A DNA stretch of 64,000 nt from DASYQD01 sp963837455 (GCA_963837455.1 CAWINM010000014.1:62001-126000); one strand, 5' to 3'; shown: positions 27,857 through 38,669, counted from the first letter of the stretch. The notes: a model not told the origin generated them from the letters alone. Translations and numbers: made by a program.

Positions 27857-27928
27857 CGCCGCCCTCCCAGGTCAGCAGAGCAGGGGTGGCGTTCGAGCCC
27901 GCCCCGCGGTTCCATCGTGCCGAGGCCC

Positions 27929-29330
<1,402 letters not shown>

Positions 29331-29551
29331 TGCGGCGCCATTTTGGCACGCGCGAGCCCTCACGTCGAGGCCGGCTCCGGGCAACCCGGCCCGTGGCTCG
29401 TCGCTTGCAGTCCGCGGCGGCAGGCCGCACGCGCCGTCTGTGGGTCGCGATTCGTGCCCAGGCTCCACGCACCCCACACCGAGCTGCTCCTGCGGGCCCC
29501 GTCGCGCCGCGACCCTGACGGGTCCGTGACCCGGCACCGCGTCGCCCAGCC

Positions 29552-31987
29552 GTGAGCGCCCTTCGCCACGCCGCCGCGGCGGCGCTCGCCCTCCTCCTCG
29601 GCGCCTTCGCCGCCACTCGCGCCGTCGAGCGCGTGCCGCCGCCCACCGGGGTGAGACTGCCCTTGATGCCGTGGCTGATCGAGAGCACCGCGAGCGCGAA
29701 CGGCACCCTGGCCGGACGCCCCCCGTTCGGGCCGCCGGGCGCCCTGCCGGTCGCCGCCTGGACCGCCCGCTTCCGGGCCCTCGAGGAGCGCGGCGCATGG
29801 GAGGAGCTGGACGCGCTGCTCGACGACCTCGCAACGCGCGCTCCCGCCCTCTACCGCCGCAGCCGGCTCGGCTACCTGCACGCGCGCGCCGACCTGGCGA
29901 CCGGCGAGGACGCCTCGGCGGTGGCTCACCTCGAGCCGTTCCTCGCCGCCGGCGATCCGCTGCGGCCCCTGGCGCTGCATCACCTCGCCGCGCTCGCCGA
30001 GGCCGCCGGCGACCCGCGCCAGGCGGCTTTGCGTCGCGGCCAACTGCTCCGGCAGCACCCGGGCTCGCTCTACTGGCACGACGACCTGGTCGAGCAGCTC
30101 GCCGGTCTCGAGCAGCGCGGCAGCCCCACCGCCACCCTCGCCTTCGTCGCCGCGATGCAGCCCCTGGCGTCGGACCCGCGGAGCCAGCGCGAGCTCCTGG
30201 CGGCCCGCGTCGACGCCCTGCTCGCCGCCGGCGCCGCCGACGCGGCTGGCCACGAGGGCGCCGCGCTACTCGCCCAGTCCACCGCCGACGACAGCGCGGA
30301 GCGCGTGGCCCTCCTCCTCGATCGGCCGGACGTGCTGCGCCGGCTGCCGGCGACGGCGCTGCGCGACCTCGGCGACAGCATGCTCCACCACCGTCGCTGG
30401 CAACGCGCCGAGGACTTCTACCTGCTGGCGCGGCGCGCCCTCCCCGAAGCCGCCGCCGAGCTCGACTTCGCCATCGGCCGCGCCCATTTCTTCGCCGAGG
30501 ACTACGGGCAGGCCGAGCGTCTCTATCGCCGCGCGGCGCTGCACGCCCACCAGGGGTCCGATCGCGCCCGAGCGCTCTTTCACGCCGCCCGCGCCGCCCA
30601 GCTCGGCGGCGACGACGAGGGCTGCGAGCGCCTGCTCGGCGAGGCCATCGCCGTCCCTGGCCGCTCCGAGGGTGCGGTGGCGGCCCTCACCGCCCGCATC
30701 CGCCTCGACGTCCACCGGCACCGGCGCACGGCGGCCCGTGCCGACCTCGCGCTCCTGCGGCTGCGCGCCGGCGGCAACCGCGCCGTCGTCGAGGGCGCGG
30801 TGCTGGTGGCGATGGGCGAGCTCGCCGCCGGCAACGACACCGCCGCCGCGGCCACCCTCTCCCGGATGCCGCGCTCGCTCGACCCCTTCGACCGCGCCGA
30901 GCTCACCTACTGGCGGGCGCGCAGCGCCGAATCGCGCCATCCGGCAGCCGCCCTCGCCGCCTACCTCGAAGTGCTGCGCGCCGAGGTGCCCAGCCACTTC
31001 GCGTATCTCGCGCGGCACCGGCTGGCGGAGCCACCGCTCGCCGCCGCGGCAGCCGCCCGCGTTGCCGCGCTCCGCCGGGAGGTCGAGAGGGCGCTACGCG
31101 CCCACGACCTCGACAGGGCGCGACGGCTCGCCACCGACGCCGTCCTGCTCGGCGGCGATGACGACCTGGCGACGCTGGCGGCGATCTACCGGAACCTGCC
31201 GGCCTACGCTGCGGTGCTGGAGGCGCGCCCGCTGCCGCTGCCGTCCTTCCCGCTCGACGACGCGGACACCGACGAGCAGCTGGCCGCCATGGGTCTCTTC
31301 GACGAGGTGGTTGGCAGCGCCGGGACCCGCTACCCTCTCACCCCCTTCGACTCCGGCCTCACCCGTTCCGTGGTCTACCGCCTCGGGGGCGCCTCGCGAG
31401 CGTCCATCCAGGCCGTCGAGTCGCTGATGGCCCAGGTGCCCGACGATTACGTGCCCCAGCTGCTGCCGCGCCAGCTTCGCGAGCTGCTCTACCCGCGCTA
31501 CTTCTACGACTGGATCGCCGCCGATGCCGCCACCAATCACGCCGACCCGCGCCTGCTGCTCGCCATCATGCGCGAGGAGTCGCGCTTCAACCCGCGGGCC
31601 AAGTCGGCCGCCGCCGCGCGCGGGCTGATGCAGCTGCTGCTCACCACGGCGCGGCAGGTGGGCGAGGGGCTCGGCCTCGTGGAGGTCGCCCCCGAGGACC
31701 TCTACGACCCGCGGCTGGTGATCCGGCTCGGCGCCAAGTACCTCGGCGACCTCCTCGCCCGCTTCGACGGCGACCCCTACGCCGCCGCGGCGGCCTACAA
31801 CGCCGGCCCGACCCAGGCCCGGCTCTGGCTGCGCCTCGCCCCCGCTCCCGGCCACGACTACTTCCTGTCGTCGGTGAGCTTCATCGAGACCCGCGCCTAC
31901 GTGCGCAAGGTCCTCAACAGCGTCGAGCGCTACGGTGAGATCTACCAGGGCGCGCCACCCACCGGCGGGGTGCGGGCCGAGCCGTGA
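29552..31987 (+). CDS. soluble lytic transglycosylase, Slt70-like
   Basis: An 811-residue periplasmic enzyme cleaving peptidoglycan to 1,6-anhydromuropeptides. GTG start, then a signal peptide (AAAAALALLLGAFAATRAV). The first about 600 residues are Ala/Leu-rich helical repeats of the TPR-like superhelix of Slt70. The catalytic SLT domain is at about 655-800: MREESRFNP with the catalytic Glu at 676, GLMQLLLTTARQV, and AAAAYNAGP. It is close in layout to E. coli Slt70, somewhat longer. It overlaps no neighbour; the stop is seven bases before the convergent gene's stop. Confidence 0.93.
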   Translation: MSALRHAAAAALALLLGAFAATRAVERVPPPTGVRLPLMPWLIESTASANGTLAGRPPFGPPGALPVAAWTARFRALEERGAWEELDALLDDLATRAPALYRRSRLGYLHARADLATGEDASAVAHLEPFLAAGDPLRPLALHHLAALAEAAGDPRQAALRRGQLLRQHPGSLYWHDDLVEQLAGLEQRGSPTATLAFVAAMQPLASDPRSQRELLAARVDALLAAGAADAAGHEGAALLAQSTADDSAERVALLLDRPDVLRRLPATALRDLGDSMLHHRRWQRAEDFYLLARRALPEAAAELDFAIGRAHFFAEDYGQAERLYRRAALHAHQGSDRARALFHAARAAQLGGDDEGCERLLGEAIAVPGRSEGAVAALTARIRLDVHRHRRTAARADLALLRLRAGGNRAVVEGAVLVAMGELAAGNDTAAAATLSRMPRSLDPFDRAELTYWRARSAESRHPAAALAAYLEVLRAEVPSHFAYLARHRLAEPPLAAAAAARVAALRREVERALRAHDLDRARRLATDAVLLGGDDDLATLAAIYRNLPAYAAVLEARPLPLPSFPLDDADTDEQLAAMGLFDEVVGSAGTRYPLTPFDSGLTRSVVYRLGGASRASIQAVESLMAQVPDDYVPQLLPRQLRELLYPRYFYDWIAADAATNHADPRLLLAIMREESRFNPRAKSAAAARGLMQLLLTTARQVGEGLGLVEVAPEDLYDPRLVIRLGAKYLGDLLARFDGDPYAAAAAYNAGPTQARLWLRLAPAPGHDYFLSSVSFIETRAYVRKVLNSVERYGEIYQGAPPTGGVRAEP

Positions 31988-31994
31988 CCGGCGC

Positions 31995-33290
31995 TCAGGG
32001 AGCCGGCGCCAGCGCCCCCAGCAGCTCGCTGGGTGCGAGCCCCAGCCAGGGGTCGCTCGCCGGGGTGAGGAAGAGCTCGCGGTACACCCATTCGTTGAGC
32101 TGTCGCCAGTCCGCCGTACGCGTCGACGCCAGCCGGTCGTGGATCCGCCGGTGCAGGAGCGCCTCGTTGCGCAGCCCATCCTCGGCGAGACGGCTTCGCA
32201 AACGCTGCAGCGCCGCCGCCAGATCCGCCCGTGCCGCCGCGGGCGCCTGCTCCTCGATCAGCCGCAAGGAGGCCGGCGCGAGCTCCGCCTGCCACTCCGG
32301 GGCGAGCGCCAGCGCGTCGATCGCCGCCGTCGGCGGCACCGGCGGCGGCGCTGTGTCGAGGGCGGTGAGCAGGGGGCGCTCGGCGACCGACTTGGAAAGC
32401 GCGCGCAGCGCGGCGCTGGACGCTGGCGGCGCCGCGCCCGCATTCGCCGCCGGCACCTCCGCCACGCTGCTTTCCCAGGCCTCTCGGGCCGCTGCCGGGC
32501 TCCAACCCAGCGCGACGAGCTGGTCCTCGAGGGCGGTGAGAAGTCGTTGCTCCGCGTCGGCGTGCGCCTCGCGCAGCCGGAACAGAGCCTCCCTGTCCGC
32601 CAGCGGCGCCAGCCCACGGGCCACCTCCGCTCCGCTGCGCAGCCAGGCGAGGAAGCGTTGCGGCGTGTTGAGCCCCGGCAGGGCATCCACCAGCCGGCCG
32701 TGCGGATCGAGCAGGTAGTGGATGCTGTTGCCGGTGACCGTACCAACCATACGGCGGCCGTCGCCATAGTCGATCGTCACCCGCGGCGCCGGCCGCTCCG
32801 ACGACCAGTAGAGCACGGCGTGGCCGCGCAGCCAGCCGGCAATCGCCGGGTCGCTGTAGAGCAGCAGCCGGAAGTAGCGACTGTTGGCGCAGGAGAGCTC
32901 CTCGTCGAGGCGGCCGAGCAGCCGCAGGACCACGATCGGCTTGCCGCTCGCCTCGGCCGCCTCCCTGGCCGCCGCGAAGTCCGTGTACCAGTAGAGATGT
33001 GACGACACGCAGCCCCGCTGCGCGCACACCACGTCGAGCGCCTGCCGGTAGCCCTCCTGCCCTTCGCGCCCTGGTTCGGCGACGCTGACGTCCGCCAGCG
33101 CGGACAGCCCATCGGGCCCCGCGGCCCGCAGCGAGCGCGCCGCCTCGAGGTCACCCGCGGCCGCGCGCCGCGCCAGCGCCGCGAGCCCGGCATCCTCGCT
33201 GGAGCCTGCAGTGGCGCGTGCCGGCGCACCGCCGATGACGGCCAGCAGCGCGAGCCAACCGGCGAACCCCCACTTCCGGCGATGTCGCAT
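31995..33290 (-). CDS. secreted thioredoxin-fold-like protein
   Basis: About 431 residues from the ATG at 33288-33290, preceded by GGAGGAAG; the longer frame start lacks a site. The signal peptide is WLALLAVIGGAPARATAG. Residues about 85-230 look like a thioredoxin-like fold: YWYTDFAAAREAAEASGKPI, then PHGRLVDALPGLNTPQRFLAWL, the pattern of periplasmic thioredoxin-like proteins in which a Trp/Tyr segment replaces the WCxxC site. There is no CxxC redox pair. The C-terminal half is Ala/Leu-rich helical without recognised motif. Divergent from the DUF1015 gene across 176 bases. Confidence 0.7.
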   Translation of the reverse strand: MRHRRKWGFAGWLALLAVIGGAPARATAGSSEDAGLAALARRAAAGDLEAARSLRAAGPDGLSALADVSVAEPGREGQEGYRQALDVVCAQRGCVSSHLYWYTDFAAAREAAEASGKPIVVLRLLGRLDEELSCANSRYFRLLLYSDPAIAGWLRGHAVLYWSSERPAPRVTIDYGDGRRMVGTVTGNSIHYLLDPHGRLVDALPGLNTPQRFLAWLRSGAEVARGLAPLADREALFRLREAHADAEQRLLTALEDQLVALGWSPAAAREAWESSVAEVPAANAGAAPPASSAALRALSKSVAERPLLTALDTAPPPVPPTAAIDALALAPEWQAELAPASLRLIEEQAPAAARADLAAALQRLRSRLAEDGLRNEALLHRRIHDRLASTRTADWRQLNEWVYRELFLTPASDPWLGLAPSELLGALAPAP

Positions 33291-33466
33291 GTGGCTTCCT
33301 CCGCCGCTCCGCGGAGGCAACTGCCATGCCTGCTTGGATGCCTACCCGTTGCATGCTGGTGCCGCGGAGCGACGCCGCTCCCGCGCTCCCACCTCGATCC
33401 CCGGCGCGGCGACCCGCCCCGGGGGGAGGTGGCGTGCCGAGGCTCCGCCCCATAGGATTCGCCACC

Positions 33467-34696
33467 ATGGCAACCCTCCGCCCCTTCCGCGCCGTGCGGC
33501 CGACGCCGGAGCGTGCCTCGCAGGTGGCGAGCGTCCCCTATGACGTCGTCGACACCGCCGAAGCGCGGCAGCTCGCCGCCGGCAACCCGTGGAGCTACCT
33601 CCACGTCATCCGCCCCGAGATCGACCTGCCGGAAGGGACCGACCCCCACGCCGACGAGGTGTATGCGCAGGGTGCCGCCGGCTACCACCGGCTGCTCGCC
33701 GAGGGCGCCCTCGCGCGCGATGCCGACGCCAGCCTGTTCGTCTACCGGCAGGTGATGGGCGAGCACGCGCAGACCGGCATCATGGGCTGCTGCTCCGTCG
33801 ACGAGTACGACGAGGAGCGCATCAAGAAGCACGAGAAGACGCGCCCCGACAAGGAGGACGACCGCGTCCGCCACCTGCTGGCGCTGTCCGCCCACAGCGA
33901 GCCGGTCTTCCTCGCCCACCGCGACGAGCCCGCCATCGACGAGGGGGTGGCGGCGGTCACCGCCACCGCACCAATCTATGACTTCGTCGCCGCCGACGGC
34001 GTGCGCCACACCGTCTGGCGCGCCGGCACGGCGGCGGCGAGCGCTCTCGAGACGGCCTTCGCCACCGTGCCGGCGCTCTACGTCGCCGACGGTCACCATC
34101 GCTGCGCCGCCGCCAGCCGGGCGCGTGCCGCGGTGCGCGCGAGGAGCGGCGGAGCTTCGGGCGCCAGCGAGGCGGACCGGTTCCTCGCCGTCGTCTTCCC
34201 GGCCGGTCAGCTGCAGATCCTGCCCTACCACCGCGTCGTCCTCGACCTCAACGGCATGACCGCCGCCGAGCTGCTGACGCGGCTGACGCGGGTGGCGACG
34301 GTACACCCTGGCAGCCCCGTCCCCTCCGGCCGCGGACGCTTCGCCATGTACCTCGCAGGTGCCTGGCACGAGGTGGCAGCGCCGCCGGCGGCGCTCGCCG
34401 ATCCCGACCCGGTGGCGAGCCTCGACGCCGCCATCCTGCAGTCCCTGGTGCTCGCGCCGCTGCTCGGCATCGACGATCCGCGCACCTCGCAACGCATCGA
34501 GTTCGTGGGCGGCATCCGCGGGCCCGAGGAGCTGGTGCGGCGCGTCGACCGCCGCGGCGGCGGCGTCGCCTTCGCGCTCCACCCGGTGTCGATGGCGCAG
34601 CTGATGGCGGTCGCCGACGCCGGCCGCGTGCTCCCCCCCAAGTCGACCTGGTTCGAGCCCAAGCTTCGCTCCGGCCTCGCCGTCCACGAGCTCTGA
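33467..34696 (+). CDS. DUF1015 family protein, serC-linked
   Basis: A 409-residue protein. ATG at 33467. It begins with the family start ATLRPFRAVRP and VPYDVVDTAEARQLA, and has HEKTRPDKEDDR (about 122-133) and YVADGHHRCAAA (about 205-216). The last resembles the DGHxR signature of ParB/SerK-type folds, but that relation is my inference. The family has no firmly established function known to me. It ends 26 bases before serC on the same strand, a common pairing, which suggests a role in the serine/phosphoserine pathway. No TM segment or signal. Confidence 0.9.
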   Translation: MATLRPFRAVRPTPERASQVASVPYDVVDTAEARQLAAGNPWSYLHVIRPEIDLPEGTDPHADEVYAQGAAGYHRLLAEGALARDADASLFVYRQVMGEHAQTGIMGCCSVDEYDEERIKKHEKTRPDKEDDRVRHLLALSAHSEPVFLAHRDEPAIDEGVAAVTATAPIYDFVAADGVRHTVWRAGTAAASALETAFATVPALYVADGHHRCAAASRARAAVRARSGGASGASEADRFLAVVFPAGQLQILPYHRVVLDLNGMTAAELLTRLTRVATVHPGSPVPSGRGRFAMYLAGAWHEVAAPPAALADPDPVASLDAAILQSLVLAPLLGIDDPRTSQRIEFVGGIRGPEELVRRVDRRGGGVAFALHPVSMAQLMAVADAGRVLPPKSTWFEPKLRSGLAVHEL

Positions 34697-34722
34697 GAGT
34701 CTCTCTTCCCGGAGGTGCTGCC

Positions 34723-35808
34723 ATGACCCACCGCATCTGGAACTTCAATCCCGGCCCCGCCACCCTCCCCGAGGAGGTCCTCGTCGAGGCGCGCGATGGG
34801 CTGCTCGATTACCGCGGCACAGGCATGGGGGTGATGGAGCTCTCTCATCGCAGCAAGCCATACGAGGAGATCCACTTCGGCCTGATGGCGGGCATCAGGG
34901 AGCTGCTCGGCGCCGGCGAGGAGTGGGAGGTGCTGCTGATGCAGGGCGGCGCCAGCACGCAGTTCTCGATGGTGGCGATGAACCTGATGCGCACCAGCGG
35001 CGGGCGCGCCGCCTACACCATCACCGGGGAGTGGGCCCAGAAGGCGGCGCACGAGGCGGCGCGCCACGGCGGCGTCGAGGTGGCCGCCAGCACCGAGGCC
35101 GAGAGGTTCTGCCGCGTGCCACGGGGCGACGAGGTGAAGGCGACCCCCGGCGCCGACTACCTGCACCTCACCAGCAACAACACCATCTACGGCACCCAGT
35201 GGCACGAGGAGCCGCCCACCGCCGGCGCGCCGCTGGTGGCCGACATGTCGTCGGACTTCCTGTCGCGGCCGGTGGCGCTCGACCGCTACGCGCTGATCTA
35301 CGCCGGCGCCCAGAAGAACCTCGGGCCGGCGGGGCTCACCGTCGTCGTGCTGCGCAAGGAGCTGCTCGAGCGCAGCTCGCGCGACCTGCCGACGATGCTC
35401 AGCTACCGCACCTACGCCGACAAGCAATCGCTTTACAACACGCCCCCCTGCTGGGCGATCTGGATCTCGCGTCTCTGCGTCCAGTGGCTGCAGCGCCAGG
35501 GCGGGCTCGCCGGCATCGCCCAGCGCAACGAGGCCAAGGCGAAGCTGCTCTACGGCGCGCTCGACGGCAGCGACTTCTACCGTCCCACCGCCGCGCCGGA
35601 GAGCCGCTCGCGGATGAACGTCACCTTCCGGCTCGCCGACCAGGGGCAGGAGGAGCGCTTCGTCAAGGAGGCGACGGCGGCCGGTCTGGTCGGCCTCAAG
35701 GGGCACCGCGCGGTGGGCGGGCTGCGGGCGTCGACCTACAACGCCATGCCTCTCGCCGGAGTGGAGGCCCTGGTCGCCTTCATGCAGGACTTCGAGGCCC
35801 GCAGTTGA
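34723..35808 (+). CDS. serC: phosphoserine aminotransferase
   Basis: A 361-residue PLP enzyme making 3-phosphoserine from 3-phosphohydroxypyruvate and glutamate (serine synthesis; related step in B6 synthesis). It starts HRIWNFNPGPATLPEEVL, the family start, and has GTGMGVMELSHRS (32-44), QGGASTQFSM (74-83) and the PLP lysine K198 in YAGAQKNLGPAG. The C-terminus GLKGHRAVGGLRASTYNAMP is the usual substrate-binding end. Purine-rich GGAGGT is present just before the ATG. Co-directional with the DUF1015 gene. No defects. Confidence 0.96.
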   Translation: MTHRIWNFNPGPATLPEEVLVEARDGLLDYRGTGMGVMELSHRSKPYEEIHFGLMAGIRELLGAGEEWEVLLMQGGASTQFSMVAMNLMRTSGGRAAYTITGEWAQKAAHEAARHGGVEVAASTEAERFCRVPRGDEVKATPGADYLHLTSNNTIYGTQWHEEPPTAGAPLVADMSSDFLSRPVALDRYALIYAGAQKNLGPAGLTVVVLRKELLERSSRDLPTMLSYRTYADKQSLYNTPPCWAIWISRLCVQWLQRQGGLAGIAQRNEAKAKLLYGALDGSDFYRPTAAPESRSRMNVTFRLADQGQEERFVKEATAAGLVGLKGHRAVGGLRASTYNAMPLAGVEALVAFMQDFEARS

Positions 35809-35858
35809 GGCGCGGGCACGCAAACCGCAGCCACGGCGGTAGCCACATCGCGCACCCG

Positions 35859-35882
35859 CGCCGGCGCCGCAGGGCGCCGGCG
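35859..35882 (+). terminator. strong GC hairpin downstream of serC
   Basis: CGCCGGCGCC, loop GCAG, GGCGCCGGCG: a perfect 10-bp stem 50 bases after the serC stop and about 110 bases before the cytochrome gene. No U-tract, so it is a candidate terminator by stem strength and position. Confidence 0.5.
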
Positions 35883-35992
35883 GGTGGCCGTCATCTTGCT
35901 GTCCCGTCGAGCGGCCGGGGGGTCGCGCCGTCGAGCCCTGGGCTCGCGAGCGCAGGCGAGCCGGCGGTCACGAGCTTCCAGGAGGTCCCCTG

Positions 35993-36679
35993 ATGCGTCG
36001 AGTCGTCTCCGTCGTCGTGACCCTCGTCGTCGCCTTCGCGGCACTTGGCGCCGTCGCCGTGGCTCTCGCCTTTGCCGGCCTGGTGCCGGTGGCGGCCAGC
36101 AACCACCACCTGCCCCTCATCGAGTGGTACCTCGAGACGGCGTCCGATCATGCCGTCGACCGCGGCGGCGAGAAGGCGGCGCCGCCCGCGGACGCCAGCA
36201 GCCCGGAGATGCTGCGCATCGGGCTGATCCACTACCAGGAGATGTGCGTCACCTGCCATGGTGCGCCAGGAATCGAGCCTTCCGACATCGCCCGCGGCCT
36301 CTACCCGCACCCTCCCCTGCTCGAACGCCACGAGCGGGCGCGCATCGGGCCGACCTACTGGATCGTCAAGAACGGCGTCCGCGACACCGGCATGCCGGCC
36401 TTCGGTGGCACCCACTCCGATCGCGACCTGTGGGCGATCGCCGCCTTCGCGGTGGCCATGCCCCACCTGTCGCCCGCGGAGTACCAGCGCCAGGCGGCGG
36501 CGGCCGGTGTGGCCACCTCGGCCAGCCAACGGATGGAGGAAGCCGAGGAGGCGGCGATGAAGCGCCTGGGCGAGGGCGCGGAGCACGAAGAGGGCGAGGC
36601 GACATCGGGAGCGTCGGCCGCCGCCGCTGCCGAAACGCCGCCGCCCGCGCCCACCGCCACCGCGCATGGGTTCGGCTGA
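35993..36679 (+). CDS. membrane-anchored c-type cytochrome
   Basis: A 228-residue electron carrier. ATG at 35993 with GGAGGT upstream. An uncleaved or signal-anchor helix is at 5-33. The cytochrome c domain has the heme motif CVTCH at C85/C88/H89 and the methionine ligand likely M134 (TGMPAFGG). The C-terminal about 60 residues are Glu/Ala/Pro-rich and probably disordered. This fits a single-heme periplasmic/membrane carrier of the cytochrome c class I type. The final 14 bases overlap the start of the aminotransferase gene, so the two are translated together. Confidence 0.9.
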   Translation: MRRVVSVVVTLVVAFAALGAVAVALAFAGLVPVAASNHHLPLIEWYLETASDHAVDRGGEKAAPPADASSPEMLRIGLIHYQEMCVTCHGAPGIEPSDIARGLYPHPPLLERHERARIGPTYWIVKNGVRDTGMPAFGGTHSDRDLWAIAAFAVAMPHLSPAEYQRQAAAAGVATSASQRMEEAEEAAMKRLGEGAEHEEGEATSGASAAAAAETPPPAPTATAHGFG

Positions 36680-37952
36680 CCCACGGCCCAACCTGGGGGC
36701 CACCGCGCTCGGCGGTGCCTTCCGGCCGGTGCCGCGCACCGGCGTCATCTTCGTCACTGAGGAGGCGCTGGCGCGCGGCTACCGCCCCGGCCACGCCGAG
36801 TGGTCCAACCTCGGCCAGGGGCAACCAGAGACCGGCGAGCTGCCGGGCGCGCCTCCACGCGTCGAGCGCGTGGAGGTCGATCCGCGGGACCAGGAGTACG
36901 CGCCGGTCGCCGGGCTTCCCGAGCTGCGCGCCGCCGTAGCCGACTTCTACAACTACACGTATCGCCGCGGCCTGCCCTCGCAGTACAGCGCCGAGAACGT
37001 CTGCATCGCCGGCGGCGGCCGCGCGGCGCTCACCCGCGTCGCCGCCTCGCTCGGCCAGATCCACCTCGGCCACTTCCTCCCCGACTACACTGCCTATGAG
37101 GAGCTGCTCGACATCTTCCGCGCCTTCTCGCCGACGCCGATCCTGCTCGACGCCGACCGCGGCTTCGCCTTCGGCGCCCAGGACCTGCGGCGCGAGGTGC
37201 TCGGACGCGGCCTCTCGGGCGTGCTGCTGTCGAACCCCTGCAACCCCACCGGCAGGCTGGTGTGGGGCAGCGAGCTGGAAGCCTGGGTGGCGACAGTGCG
37301 CGAGCTCGGCTGTGCGCTGCTGCTCGACGAGTTCTACTCCCACTATGTGTGGGCGCCGGGCGCGCCGCCGATGGAGAGCGCGGCGCGTTACGTCGAGGAC
37401 GTCGAGCTCGACCCCGTGGTGCTCATCGACGGCCTGACCAAGAACTGGCGCTACCCGGGGTGGCGAGTGAGCTGGACGCTCGGCCCGCGGCGGGTGATCG
37501 CGGCGCTGGCGAGCGCCGGCTCGTTCCTCGACGGCGGCGGCTCGCGGCCGCTGCAGCGCGCCGCCATCCCTCTCCTCGCCCCGGCGGCGGTGACTGCCGA
37601 GGTCGACGCCATCCGGCACGCCTTCCTCGCCAAGCGCGGGCTCATGCTGCGCCGCATCCGCGAGCTCGGCATGGGCGTCGACCTCGAGCCCGAGGGGAGC
37701 TTCTACGTCTTCGCCTCGCTCGCCGACCTGCCGGAGCCCCTCGACGACTGCATGACCTTCTTCGGCGCCGCCCTCGCCCACCAGGTCATCTGCGTGCCCG
37801 GCGTCTTCTTCGACGTCAACCCCGGCCAGCGCCGGGCGCGCCGCCTCGCCCGTTTCCGCCAGCACGTGCGGCTCTCGTTCGGACCGCCGCTCGCCGAGGT
37901 CGAGCGTGGGCTCAAGCGGCTGGAGCGCGTGGTGGCAGCGGGGAGACGGTAG
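36666..37952 (+). CDS. class I/II PLP aminotransferase
   Basis: A 428-residue fold-type I aminotransferase. It overlaps the cytochrome gene by 14 bases. Motifs: WSNLGQGQPETGELPG near the start, YAPVAGLPELRAAVADFYN (78-96), SNPCNPTG (189-196), LLLDEFYSHYVW (218-229) and the PLP lysine K259 in DGLTKNWRYPGWRVSW. This resembles aspartate/aromatic aminotransferases and the LL-DAP/alanine aminotransferase group; the substrate cannot be fixed. The odd pairing with a cytochrome c is noted separately. No defects. Confidence 0.9.
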   Translation: MGSADPRPNLGATALGGAFRPVPRTGVIFVTEEALARGYRPGHAEWSNLGQGQPETGELPGAPPRVERVEVDPRDQEYAPVAGLPELRAAVADFYNYTYRRGLPSQYSAENVCIAGGGRAALTRVAASLGQIHLGHFLPDYTAYEELLDIFRAFSPTPILLDADRGFAFGAQDLRREVLGRGLSGVLLSNPCNPTGRLVWGSELEAWVATVRELGCALLLDEFYSHYVWAPGAPPMESAARYVEDVELDPVVLIDGLTKNWRYPGWRVSWTLGPRRVIAALASAGSFLDGGGSRPLQRAAIPLLAPAAVTAEVDAIRHAFLAKRGLMLRRIRELGMGVDLEPEGSFYVFASLADLPEPLDDCMTFFGAALAHQVICVPGVFFDVNPGQRRARRLARFRQHVRLSFGPPLAEVERGLKRLERVVAAGRR

Positions 37953-38005
37953 CGCCGGACGACCCGCGGGGAGGCGCCGCGTTCAGCCCGGCGCCACGGG
38001 CACGG

Positions 38006-38614
38006 TCACTGGCTGCCGCCGGTGGCCATCCGGCCCTGTCCCTCGGGCCAGCGCAGGAACCCGCCGTCGCTGAGCACCGGGTCGGAGTCATAGGCCGTGG
38101 GCTGGAACGAGCCCTCGTCGTAGGCGCCGGGGTCGTGCTCGAAGACGCCGTCGCGGCCGCCGCTGTCGAGCTCGTAGCTGGCGCAGCCCGAGCGGCCGGG
38201 AGACAGGCAGGTGAAGCGGAAGGCGCGGTTCCAGCCGTCCTCCATCTTGCCGTGGTAGCCGTGCCCGGCGAGCATCGGTCCGAGCTCGCTGGCGCCGCTC
38301 GCCTGCGGGTAGTCGTCGGCCTGCTCGCGGTAGGACTCGAGGGCGACGGCGATCGTGCGCATGTCGGCCACGGTGCGCTTCTGCTTCGCCTTCTGCAGCG
38401 CGTCGAGGAAGTTGGGGATGAAGATCGCGGCGACGATGCCGGCGACGGCGATCGCCAGCAGCAGGCAACCGCCGGCGATGGCGACGATGACGATCGCCTT
38501 CATGCCGCTGCTCGACTTCGCCGGCGCCGCGACGGCGCCCAGCGGCTGGCCGCACGAACCGCAGAAGGTGGCGCCCGGCGGGGCGGGCGCCCCACAGTAG
38601 GGACAGGAGCTCAT
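38006..38614 (-). CDS. zinc-ribbon, single-TM protein with pseudopilin-like C-terminal region
   Basis: A 202-residue protein. N-terminal zinc ribbon with two CxxC pairs (CPYC and CGSC, residues 4-21), a TM helix (about 38-66, IVIVAIAGGCLLLAIAVAGIV) running into AAIFIPNFLDALQKAKQKRT, which resembles the N-terminal helix of type II secretion/type IV pilins (IPNFLxAxxxAK) but lacks the prepilin-peptidase site (GFTLIE). The C-terminal extracytoplasmic part has DGWNRAFRFTC and a Tyr/Gly-rich end like the GspG C-terminal domain. A pilin-derived protein that is not processed as a pilin seems likely (inference). Confidence 0.8.
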   Translation of the reverse strand: MSSCPYCGAPAPPGATFCGSCGQPLGAVAAPAKSSSGMKAIVIVAIAGGCLLLAIAVAGIVAAIFIPNFLDALQKAKQKRTVADMRTIAVALESYREQADDYPQASGASELGPMLAGHGYHGKMEDGWNRAFRFTCLSPGRSGCASYELDSGGRDGVFEHDPGAYDEGSFQPTAYDSDPVLSDGGFLRWPEGQGRMATGGSQ

Positions 38615-38655
38615 TGATCGATCCTAGCGCAGGCGGCGCCGGTGGGGCGTACGGT

Positions 38656-38669
38656 GGCGGCTAGCCGCC
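38656..38669. repeat. 14-base palindrome in the divergent intergenic region
   Basis: GGCGGCTAGCCGCC is a perfect palindrome in the about 244-base gap between the zinc-ribbon gene (-) and the RNase gene (+). It could be an operator; the GC-rich setting makes chance likely. A weak promoter pair TTGCCG/TACGCT (18-base spacer) lies further right on the plus strand. Confidence 0.3.

Noticed and set aside
29331..29551. A TGGCACG sigma-54-like element near 29344
   Set aside because: The -12 TTGC part is missing at the needed spacing; no other -24/-12 pair was seen.
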